NCBI GenBank assembly: GCA_007128555.1
Contig: SKXF01000164.1
Span: forward strand, 1-5,317
From: Clostridia bacterium
GTDB taxonomy: Bacteria > Bacillota_E > SLMV01 > PUMD01
Reading direction: 5' to 3'
DNA length: 5,317 nucleotides
Positions within the stretch are counted from its first letter, which is position 1. Each line of letters begins with the position of its first letter. Made by a program: the position numbers and the translations under genes. The notes below the pieces were generated by a model that ran no database searches, had not been told where the DNA came from, and worked only from the letters and a program-made list of their open reading frames with translations. Positions 1 through 4,470 of this stretch are shown piece by piece.

Positions 1-801
1 ACTGCCGAAGATGTCGTCGCCAAATAACCCATATTCGCGAGCTTTCACGATGGCACGACGCAGACGTTCCACAGCGAGGGGATACTCTGCCCTCACGTAT
101 ACGTATCCCTTCCGAGCGCCGACTGCATAGCCAGCAATAGCCATGGCCTCTAAAATACTGTGCGGATCACCCTCAAGTATGCTGCGATCCATGAATGCTC
201 CGGGATCACCCTCATCAGCATTGCAGACCACGTATTTCGTCTCCCCAGGGGCTTTGGCCGTGAATTCCCATTTGAGACCCGTAGGAAAACCCGCCCCACC
301 CCGTCCACGAAGACCGGAGTTCTTGACAACATCCACGACTTCGTCCGGCTGCATAGAAGTGAGAACCCTGGCGAGCGCGGCGTACCCATCGCGGGCAATG
401 TATTCCTCAATGGAATCCGGGTCAATAATGCCTGCGTTTCGAAGCGCGATCCTGGTCTGACGACTGAAAAAGGGCATATCCTCCCCGGTGGGAATGGACT
501 CTTCACTGCCTGGAAGCCTGTAGGTCAGTTCCTCAACGATTCGTCCCTTGAGAAGGTGCTCTTCAACAATGGTGGAAGCATCTTCCGGCTTTACCTTCCG
601 GTAGAGAACACCTTCGGGATAGACAACAATGACTGGACCGAGATCACAGGGCCCCATGCACCCAGTCTCCACCATGCGAACTTCATCCTCCAGTCCGCAT
701 CTGTACAGTGCCCGGGTAAGCTCTGTTGCCACCTCTTTGCAACCTGACGATATGCAGCCGGCACCTGCACACACCAAGATGTGAGCACGATAGGTACTCA
801 T
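1..801 (-). CDS. NuoF/HydB-like NADH-binding flavoprotein subunit, 5' part (partial, runs off the left edge)
   Basis: The frame is open without a stop from ATG (801-799) to base 1, giving 267 residues. An N-terminal thioredoxin-like [2Fe-2S] domain has Cys11, Cys16, Cys48 and Cys52 (CAGAGC and GCMGPC). It is followed by the NuoF 51-kDa fold with GLRGRGGAGFPTGLKW (163-178), the glycine-rich NADH site, and CNADEGDPGAFMDR (193-206), the FMN site. The fusion of a ferredoxin-like domain to NuoF is typical of HydB/HndC subunits of bifurcating or NADP-linked [FeFe]-hydrogenases; some NAD-formate dehydrogenases share it. These subunits pass electrons between NAD(P)H, FMN and iron-sulfur clusters in the cytoplasm. 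The SLBB and 4Fe-4S parts would lie outside the window. The start overlaps the upstream stop by one base (TAATG), and AGGAGG lies just upstream, so translation is probably coupled to the ATPase gene. The family call is secure; the hydrogenase role is inferred from context. Confidence 0.95.
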   Translation of the reverse strand, partial: MSTYRAHILVCAGAGCISSGCKEVATELTRALYRCGLEDEVRMVETGCMGPCDLGPVIVVYPEGVLYRKVKPEDASTIVEEHLLKGRIVEELTYRLPGSEESIPTGEDMPFFSRQTRIALRNAGIIDPDSIEEYIARDGYAALARVLTSMQPDEVVDVVKNSGLRGRGGAGFPTGLKWEFTAKAPGETKYVVCNADEGDPGAFMDRSILEGDPHSILEAMAIAGYAVGARKGYVYVRAEYPLAVERLRRAIVKAREYGLFGDDIFGS

Positions 802-1496
802 TACTCACCCTCCTCTTCTCCCCATCCTTTGGCGTCCCAACGACCCTGTGTGGGGCACCAACCTCTACCTTTGCAATGCGCCTCCCCCTGGTGGACATCC
901 GCCATGGTGTGACGCAACAGTACGTCGTCAAGGGAAGTATGGCAACGGTCATCTAATCCCTCACGAAGCAACTCGAGGTTCTCATCCAAGTATCGGCTCA
1001 GCCAACGAAGTACCAGTGGACTGCGCACATCCACATCCTCAAGCAACTCCGCTACCTCGTCTGAATCAAAGGAAAAGCGCTTGCCATTCACCTCATGTAC
1101 ATAGACAATACGTATCTCGGGATTGGCCGCCAGCAGGACGATGAGTGTAGATCCCATATCACCAAGCGGTGGTCGATCCACGTGAACCAATCGAAAAGTC
1201 GCCGACACACACGTACCGTCTGAGTCAGACGTCACCTCCAAATCACCGCCTACCGACCTGCAGGCGCTCTCGAGAAAGGCCAGACCCAACCCCACCTTGC
1301 GAGTGATCCGGGTGGTGGTAAAGGGATCAGTAACCGTGGAGAGTATTCCGGGATCGATACCACCGCCGTCATCTGTGATGGATACAGTCAGAAGGTTCTC
1401 TGCCGTGTCCTCCCGAACAGAGATGGTGATCTGTCGAGCGCCAGCGCTAACAGAATTCTGGGATATGTCCAATACGTGAAGCGAGATATCCTCCAT
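801..1496 (-). CDS. Stand-alone HATPase_c (GHKL) ATP-binding protein of a hydrogenase-type operon
   Basis: This is a 231-residue soluble protein. Residues 1 to about 105 form a GHKL ATPase domain: an N-box-like LDISQNSVSAGA (9-20, Asn14), a G1 motif DDGGGI (42-47), an F-box DPFTTTR (57-63) and a G2 GLGL (69-72). There is no HisKA domain, phospho-acceptor His, sensor or receiver, so it is not a complete sensor kinase. It resembles anti-sigma-factor-type or histidine-kinase-like ATPases. Residues 105-180 are a conserved-looking second region (HVDRPPLGDMGSTL at 105-118). The tail (about 185-231) is unusual, with HCKGRGWC at 207-214 and three Trp residues. The gene sits between the HydC-like and HydB-like genes: 20 bases after the first, and overlapping the second by one base. 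From memory, similar ATPases accompany HydABC-type clusters in Clostridia, but their role is not known to me. A G-rich stretch (GGGGGGT) precedes the ATG, so its ribosome binding site is weaker than its neighbours'. Confidence 0.9.
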   Translation of the reverse strand: MEDISLHVLDISQNSVSAGARQITISVREDTAENLLTVSITDDGGGIDPGILSTVTDPFTTTRITRKVGLGLAFLESACRSVGGDLEVTSDSDGTCVSATFRLVHVDRPPLGDMGSTLIVLLAANPEIRIVYVHEVNGKRFSFDSDEVAELLEDVDVRSPLVLRWLSRYLDENLELLREGLDDRCHTSLDDVLLRHTMADVHQGEAHCKGRGWCPTQGRWDAKGWGEEEGE

Positions 1497-1516
1497 GGGT
1501 ACCCCCCGTCATACCA

Positions 1517-2032
1517 TCATTCTTGCATCAGCATCTGGGGCACCATGTCCGGGGTAATCCGGGCATAGACCTGGTCATTGACCGTCGCCACAGGGCCGAG
1601 ACCGCATGCTCCCAGGCACCTCACAACTTCCAGCGAGAACTTACGATCATCCGTAGTATCTCCGACCTTAATGCCCAGTTCGTCTTCTAACCGATCAATG
1701 ACGGCCAGCGCACCCCGGACGTAGCAAGCAGTACCTTTACAAATGCTGATGTGATATTTCCCTTTCGGTTTGAGTGAGAACAGCGAATAGAAGGTCACAA
1801 CACTGTATACGTCGCTGACAGACACACCCAGGCCCTCTGCAATCAGAACCTGCAAACGCATGGGCAAGTATCCCACGATCTCCTGAACCTGGTGTAGCAC
1901 TTCGATCAGAGCACCGGGGTCTCCCCTGTGCGGGGCAATGATCTCTTCAGCTTGTTCCTCAACCATCCCCCAATCAGGCTCTAAATCGTACTGGGTATCG
2001 GCAGTAGTTTCTTGTAGCACCTTATCACTCAT
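1517..2032 (-). CDS. NuoE/HydC-like [2Fe-2S] thioredoxin-like subunit (24-kDa family)
   Basis: This 171-residue protein belongs to the NuoE/HoxE/HydC/HndA family. It has a helical N-terminal part with the family motif VLHQVQEIVGYLP and VYSVVTFYSLF. The thioredoxin-like domain that follows carries the four cluster ligands as ICKGTACYVRG and RCLGACGLGP (C-x4-C then C-x3-C, near residues 98, 103, 139 and 143). It would pass electrons to or from the NuoF-like partner in a cytoplasmic complex. A GTG two codons upstream (2038-2036) also opens the frame, but AGGAG (2044-2040) stands 7 bases before the ATG at 2032 and only one base before that GTG, so the ATG is chosen. It is the first electron-transfer gene of the cluster and is followed 20 bases later by the ATPase gene. 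HydC, HndA and FDH-gamma-like subunits cannot be separated by sequence alone here. Confidence 0.95.
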   Translation of the reverse strand: MSDKVLQETTADTQYDLEPDWGMVEEQAEEIIAPHRGDPGALIEVLHQVQEIVGYLPMRLQVLIAEGLGVSVSDVYSVVTFYSLFSLKPKGKYHISICKGTACYVRGALAVIDRLEDELGIKVGDTTDDRKFSLEVVRCLGACGLGPVATVNDQVYARITPDMVPQMLMQE

Positions 2033-2039
2033 TGCCACA

Positions 2040-2047
2040 CTCCTCTC
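2040..2047 (-). promoter_or_regulatory. Ribosome binding site of the NuoE/HydC-like gene
   Basis: GAGAGGAG on the minus strand lies 7 bases before the ATG at 2032-2030. It is too close to the in-frame GTG at 2038-2036 and so decides the start codon. Confidence 0.75.
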
Positions 2048-2084
2048 AGCCGCAGTATGGTCTGTTGTAGCACCGTACCGTCAG

Positions 2085-2118
2085 ATTCACATCGATCCAA
2101 TCGGTACTCACATCGAGC
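2085..2118. promoter_or_regulatory. Direct repeat TCACATCGA x2, 21 bp apart (candidate operator)
   Basis: TCACATCGA occurs at 2087-2095 and again at 2108-2116, a spacing of exactly 21 bp (two helical turns). The match extends to 11 of 13 positions. It lies in the 128-bp gap between the ECF S-component-like gene and the HydC-like gene. A short inverted pair GTACCG (2075-2080) / CGGTAC (2102-2107) is interleaved. On the minus strand the repeat reads TCGATGTGA, and the copy at 2085-2092 shares the 8-mer ATGTGAAT with the Rex/CRP-like site at 2816-2833. This suggests a regulator-binding site for the downstream genes; binding itself is inference. Confidence 0.4.
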
Positions 2119-2120
2119 AC

Positions 2121-2133
2121 TGCGTTAAACGCA
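2121..2133. promoter_or_regulatory. 13-bp perfect palindrome TGCGTTAAACGCA
   Basis: The arms TGCGTT and AACGCA are perfectly complementary around one central A, four bases from the second TCACATCGA repeat. On the minus strand a GGAGG followed by ATG (8-codon reading frame ending TGA) overlaps it, but the GGAGG-ATG distance is only 2 bases, so a leader peptide is unlikely. It may be part of an operator. No convincing promoter is visible in this gap; the best is a poor CTGACG, 19 bp, CATACT. The HydC-like gene is therefore probably read from the promoter at 2720-2748. Confidence 0.35.
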
Positions 2134-2160
2134 TGGCCTCCTATGAACCCTAGATAACAT

Positions 2161-2679
2161 TCAGCTTCGGGTTCCGTCGTCGAGTGACCACCTCCTCAGC
2201 AGATCCCGAATTATCAAAGCCACCACACCGCCCGTTACCGCCGTCACCAGTTGGGGAATCTGCATAGCATAGGCAATAGGCTCTGGGACAGTGATGATAA
2301 ACCGAACTGCAGTGGACAGAATCAGGAACTTGGCAAGTGCGGCCGCGGCCAGGCCAACATAAACCTGGCGTTTCCGCAGTACTGAGAACACGATCACAAA
2401 GGCAGCATTACTGAGACCAATGAAAGGCACCATCGGGGCCAAAGGCGGCAATAGTATTCCACGATACAAGGCAATGAACGGGGTGCAGATCCCCACCAGC
2501 ACTCCCGATGAAGGACCTACCGTCAGTGCAGTGAGCAGGAGCATCGCGTTTACTACAGGTCCGGTTACCGGCTGAGGAAGCCCCAGCAGTTGAATCGCCA
2601 CGGTCATTGCGAGAAGGACTGCTGTCCGAGAAAGCCATTTAGTAGTCGTCGCTACTGAATTGGAGGCAGACGGACGCAT
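2161..2679 (-). CDS. Integral membrane protein resembling ECF-transporter S components, substrate unknown
   Basis: This is a 172-residue, strongly hydrophobic protein with about five or six predicted membrane segments (about 17-34, 42-64, 66-80, 86-101, 107-129, 143-158). The conserved-looking stretch LPQPVTGPVVNAMLLL (34-49), GPSSGVLVGICTPFIA (55-70) and LPPLAPMVPFIGLSNA (77-92) is like small S components (substrate-binding subunits) of energy-coupling-factor vitamin/metal transporters. No EcfA or EcfT gene is in the window, so it would use a shared module encoded elsewhere. The start is firm: GAGGAGGT lies 6 bases before the ATG. It is read from the promoter at 2720-2748 and is followed by 128 bp and then the HydC-like gene in the same direction. 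A link to cofactor supply for the redox enzyme is possible but unproven; it could also be an unrelated membrane protein of the same fold. Confidence 0.8.
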   Translation of the reverse strand: MRPSASNSVATTTKWLSRTAVLLAMTVAIQLLGLPQPVTGPVVNAMLLLTALTVGPSSGVLVGICTPFIALYRGILLPPLAPMVPFIGLSNAAFVIVFSVLRKRQVYVGLAAAALAKFLILSTAVRFIITVPEPIAYAMQIPQLVTAVTGGVVALIIRDLLRRWSLDDGTRS

Positions 2680-2685
2680 CGTTGC

Positions 2686-2693
2686 ACCTCCTC
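2686..2693 (-). promoter_or_regulatory. Strong ribosome binding site of the ECF S-component-like gene
   Basis: GAGGAGGT on the minus strand lies 6 bases before the ATG at 2679-2677, a near-perfect Shine-Dalgarno sequence that fixes the start. Confidence 0.8.
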
Positions 2694-2719
2694 AAGACCC
2701 TACTCTCATCTGCGCACTC

Positions 2720-2748
2720 ATTGTAGTCCCAGATGCATTCCCCGTCAA
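2720..2748 (-). promoter_or_regulatory. Sigma-A/sigma-70 type promoter for the ECF-S / HydC-like operon
   Basis: On the minus strand TTGACG (2748-2743) and TACAAT (2725-2720) each match the consensus at 5 of 6 positions and are separated by exactly 17 bp. Transcription would start near 2713, giving a leader of about 34 bases that contains only the ribosome binding site and leaves no room for a riboswitch. The -35 box lies inside the left arm of the inverted repeat at 2742-2772. Confidence 0.65.
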
Positions 2749-2772
2749 ACCGGTTGTTGCTTCATTTGACGG
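2742..2772. promoter_or_regulatory. Inverted repeat CCGTCAAA / TTTGACGG over the -35 box
   Basis: A perfect 8-bp inverted repeat, CCGTCAAA at 2742-2749 and TTTGACGG at 2765-2772, encloses a second palindrome AACCGGTT (2748-2755). Its left arm covers the -35 box of the leftward promoter, a usual position for a repressor. The right arm also gives TTGACG on the plus strand, with only a weak TATCAA 18 bp downstream, so a divergent promoter is possible but poorly supported. Confidence 0.4.
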
Positions 2773-2815
2773 CATGACACCCATAAAACTATCAAATACT
2801 CTCCCTATCTATACT

Positions 2816-2833
2816 ATGTGAATGAAATCACAA
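2816..2833. promoter_or_regulatory. Rex- or CRP/FNR-family-like operator
   Basis: The minus strand reads TTGTGATTTCATTCACAT. It matches TTGTGA-N6-TCACAA, the half-site geometry of the NADH-sensing repressor Rex, at 11 of 12 half-site bases, and contains a perfect TGTGA-N6-TCACA, the geometry of CRP-type sites. Rex commonly controls hydrogenase and fermentation genes in Clostridia, which favours Rex here. However, the site is centred about 111 bp upstream of the inferred start near 2713, far for a simple repressor. An unseen promoter, looping or activation would be needed. Confidence 0.45.
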
Positions 2834-2845
2834 TCTGCGATACAA

Positions 2846-2880
2846 CCCTCAAGCGCCTGGCATTATGTCAGGCCCTCAAG
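2846..2880. repeat. 19-bp imperfect palindrome flanked by the direct repeat CCCTCAAG
   Basis: GCCTGGCATTATGTCAGGC (2855-2873) is a palindrome with one mismatched pair. It is bracketed by two identical 8-mers, CCCTCAAG at 2846-2853 and 2873-2880. It has no T-run, so it is not an ordinary terminator. It could be an operator or a small mobile-element footprint with a target duplication. Confidence 0.4.
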
Positions 2881-3442
2881 ATTGCTCTAGAGACATTTAG
2901 GCAGACACCCAGATTTACGCCCCGTGAGAACTAACCGACGCCTGTGTCCGACTCGGCAGGCTCGCTCATCGCTCTTGCAGTCATCTGGCGCTTCATTCCG
3001 AGAAGGAGTTCCATCGTCTGTACTTTCATCTTGCCACCTACACACGCTAGCGCAGGAATTCGCACATGTTTCGCTAAATTGGCATATGTTAGCCTGAGGC
3101 TGCCAATACGAATCGGTGACCCCGGCACACATGTTCCCACAAAACGACATCGAGGCCGATGCCTACAACACCACTATCCCTCTCACCTCGACTCCACCTA
3201 CGAGAGCCCCGATTCTTCCGTACGTCTTTCGTAAGGTAATGGAGATGTCGCCTGGGATATGGTCTATACTACGCCTATCCGAATCGGTGGAGACTCTCGA
3301 TCTGCTCGACAATCCGCTCCACAGCCGAACCGAAGTGGCAGCCTGTTTGCTCCAAGCAAAATACCTCAGCTGGATCCCAGATAAATCTAGCACTACAAGA
3401 TGAAACTCTCGCGTGCGGTGTGGGGAAAGGGTGGGGATGACC
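2881..3442. other. Gene-poor stretch with no recognisable function
   Basis: Several overlapping open frames exist on both strands here (minus-strand 2931-3140 and 3163-3393, plus-strand 2944-3234 and 3116-3403). None has a recognisable motif, a hydrophobic pattern or a convincing ribosome binding site, and they contradict one another. Minus-strand ATG at 3029 (KMKVQTMELLLGMKRQM) gives a 32-residue frame ending at 2931 that reads like a charged amphipathic helix; I cannot name it. An inverted repeat TTGGCA/TGCCAA (3079-3084, 3101-3106) encloses the palindrome AGCCTGAGGCT (3091-3101). No tRNA-like T-arm was found. Confidence 0.5.
3102..3289. repeat. Imperfect 17-bp direct repeat, two copies
   Basis: GCCAATACGAATCGGTG (3102-3118) and GCCTATCCGAATCGGTG (3273-3289) match at 15 of 17 positions, 171 bp apart. 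Both lie in the gene-poor stretch. Their spacing is a multiple of three, so in the minus strand they would encode a similar peptide (PIRIG). Function is unknown. Confidence 0.4.
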
Positions 3443-3592
3443 TCAAAGCTTATCTGTCACCATGATGAATTCATAGATGGCGTAGTACTCAATCTCACGC
3501 AGGGCACGGAACACGACCACGATCCAGGATGCAGGATGCAGTGAACAACACATGCCTGACGCGGTGTTCGGACCTTCCAGGATCTTCTGCAT
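3443..3592 (-). CDS. Possible small protein of 49 residues, unrecognised
   Basis: An ATG at 3592-3590 opens 49 codons ending at TGA (3445-3443). GAGAGGT (3606-3600) lies 7 bases before it, a usable ribosome binding site. The peptide starts MQKILEGPNTASGMCC, has a hydrophobic stretch SWIVVVFRAL near residues 22-31 and ends acidic/aromatic, REIEYYAIYEFIMVTDKL. A tandem 7-bp duplication (GGATGCA twice, near 3527-3540) lies inside it and could mark a frameshift. It stands alone 165 bases after mrpG. No family is recognised; it may be a real small gene, or the head of the decayed frame extending to 3087. A chance ORF is also possible. Confidence 0.25.
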   Translation of the reverse strand: MQKILEGPNTASGMCCSLHPASWIVVVFRALREIEYYAIYEFIMVTDKL

Positions 3593-3601
3593 ACGGTTGA
3601 C

Positions 3602-3616
3602 CTCTCAGGCTGAGAG
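3602..3616. promoter_or_regulatory. 15-bp perfect palindrome CTCTCAGGCTGAGAG containing a ribosome binding site
   Basis: Seven-base arms CTCTCAG and CTGAGAG flank a single G. One arm supplies most of the GAGAGGT ribosome binding site of the 49-codon ORF. It may act as a DNA operator; as RNA it could form only a 5-bp stem with a 5-base loop, weakly masking the site. Confidence 0.35.
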
Positions 3617-3757
3617 CAGAACTATTCGCGGCTGAACTCCCAAGCCCACCCATGAACCATACGAATGACCTTGTGGGTCCCCAGGCTCACCTACGATAAG
3701 CCTTTGCTCCAAGAGCCAAGAGATGCGTCATCTTTGGCCCCACCAGGAGTAGGGATT
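3607..3757. other. Region after mrpG with no clear terminator
   Basis: Downstream of the mrpG stop on the minus strand I see only weak hairpins (for example GCTC/GAGC near 3705-3716 and TGGG/CCCA) without a T-run. The end of the antiporter transcript is therefore not marked by a classical intrinsic terminator. No gene is supported. Confidence 0.4.
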
Positions 3758-4213
3758 CTAGTGCAGTGGCGGTTCATCCGTCTCCGTCACCTCATGGGGA
3801 TCCCTTGTATCATCATCCGGGATTCCTCTCTCGCGGGAGCGTCGTACCAGGAGTCGCAAGGATATGAGCTCCTCTTGCGCTTCATCTCGTACATAGTCGT
3901 CGTACGCATCGACGAATAAACAGGCCAGGGCCGATCCGCTCCGATAGGCAGCCCGCGAAATGGCATGAGTTCCGATGGGGTTGGTCATCATGAAAAACAC
4001 CGCAATGATCAGCAACTTGAATCCTATGACCGGGGACCACTCGACGATGGCCACACCAGACAGAATGAGCAAATTTCCTGCCGTCACTCCCTTGGTGCCT
4101 GCATGATACCTCGTGTACACATCGGGGAAGCGCAGCATCCCAACGACTGCCACGAGACAGAATCCCACTCCCCAGATGATCAACATGTATGCGATTGCTT
4201 CCATGGTCTCCAT
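3758..4213 (-). CDS. mrpG: Na+/H+ (cation/proton) antiporter subunit MrpG
   Basis: This 151-residue membrane protein is the MrpG/MnhG/PhaG subunit of the multisubunit cation/proton antiporter. Three membrane segments are visible (about 6-27, 43-58, 62-77). The family signatures are GMLRFPDVYTRYHAGTKGVT (25-44) and FFMMTNPIGTHAISRAAY (73-90). The family usually ends near 110-125 residues; here a hydrophilic, charged tail (about 94-151, rich in Asp, Glu and Arg) is longer than usual. The ATG shares its A with the stop of mrpF (TAATG). A second ATG three codons in has GGAG 3 bases before it, so either could be used. It is the last recognisable gene of the operon; no mrpA-C genes follow. Confidence 0.93.
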   Translation of the reverse strand: METMEAIAYMLIIWGVGFCLVAVVGMLRFPDVYTRYHAGTKGVTAGNLLILSGVAIVEWSPVIGFKLLIIAVFFMMTNPIGTHAISRAAYRSGSALACLFVDAYDDYVRDEAQEELISLRLLVRRSRERGIPDDDTRDPHEVTETDEPPLH

Positions 4214-4470
4214 TATCTGTGCAACTCCCTATGCTCCAGGTACTTGGCCATGATCATGACATCAGCAAACAGGAGGGCTGCATAGACCAGGACGATATCA
4301 TAAAAGAGGGGCACACGGAAATGAGTGGCCAGAAGAACCATGATCATTGATACCAGGAGCCCCGTCACATCGAGAGCCGCCATTCTATCTGGTACTGTCG
4401 GACCAATCAATACTCGGTAGAAGCAAGCCAAACTTGCAAGAGACATGATGACGGCAGCAGTGAGTATCAT
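4213..4470 (-). CDS. mrpF: Na+/H+ (cation/proton) antiporter subunit MrpF
   Basis: This 85-residue protein has the usual length for MrpF/MnhF/PhaF and three membrane helices (about 2-21, 36-51, 57-76). The family signature GPTVPDRMAALD (23-34) includes a conserved Asp at the entrance of the second helix. It is a small membrane subunit needed for assembly and transport by the Mrp complex. Its ATG overlaps the mrpE stop by four bases (ATGA), and its TAA overlaps the mrpG start by one base, so the three genes are translationally coupled. Confidence 0.95.
   Translation of the reverse strand: MILTAAVIMSLASLACFYRVLIGPTVPDRMAALDVTGLLVSMIMVLLATHFRVPLFYDIVLVYAALLFADVMIMAKYLEHRELHR

Larger units (their letters stand above)
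3087..3592 (-). pseudogene. Possible decayed gene: one minus-strand frame interrupted by a few stops
   Basis: The frame of the 49-codon ORF at 3592-3443 continues leftwards as about 55 open codons, including EVFCLEQTGCHFGSAVERI. It is then broken by TAG at 3277-3275 and TAG at 3271-3269, and stays open for about 60 more codons to TAA near 3089. Only three interruptions (TGA at 3445-3443 and the two TAGs) break about 165 codons. Parts have natural-looking residue composition and GAG/GTG/ATC codon use; others (for example the Arg-rich part around 3200) do not. This could be a degraded gene left after rearrangement at the end of the antiporter operon, or chance. I recognise no family. Confidence 0.2.

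Noticed and set aside
160..747. 195-codon plus-strand ORF at the left end
   Set aside because: It lies antisense to the NuoF-like gene, whose motifs (GRGGAGFPTG, NADEGDPG) and ferredoxin-like cysteines are unmistakable. The plus-strand product has no recognisable features.
2036..2038. GTG as start of the HydC-like gene
   Set aside because: The Shine-Dalgarno sequence AGGAG is one base from it, while the ATG two codons on has the proper 7-base spacing.
2033..2160. 8-codon leader peptide after GGAGG in the gap before the HydC-like gene
   Set aside because: GGAGG is only two bases from the ATG, and there is no attenuator-like pair of hairpins or repeated codons.
2680..2719. Riboswitch ahead of the ECF S-component-like gene, as often found for such transporters
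   Set aside because: The inferred leader is only about 34 bases, and no conserved TPP, cobalamin, FMN or similar core is visible upstream.
3079..3106. Inverted repeat TTGGCA/TGCCAA as an intrinsic terminator
   Set aside because: There is no run of T on either side, and the inner palindrome competes with the outer stem.
2887..3403. ORFs of 69-96 codons on both strands as real genes
   Set aside because: They overlap each other in opposite directions and lack good ribosome binding sites. No motif or natural-looking hydropathy is visible.
2681..3757. tRNA, CRISPR array or complete insertion sequence in the gene-poor region
   Set aside because: I found no T-arm consensus, no regularly spaced repeats, and no transposase motif with paired terminal inverted repeats.
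3665..3919. Plus-strand 84-codon ORF
   Set aside because: Most of it is antisense to the mrpG 3' end, where the minus-strand frame is clearly coding.
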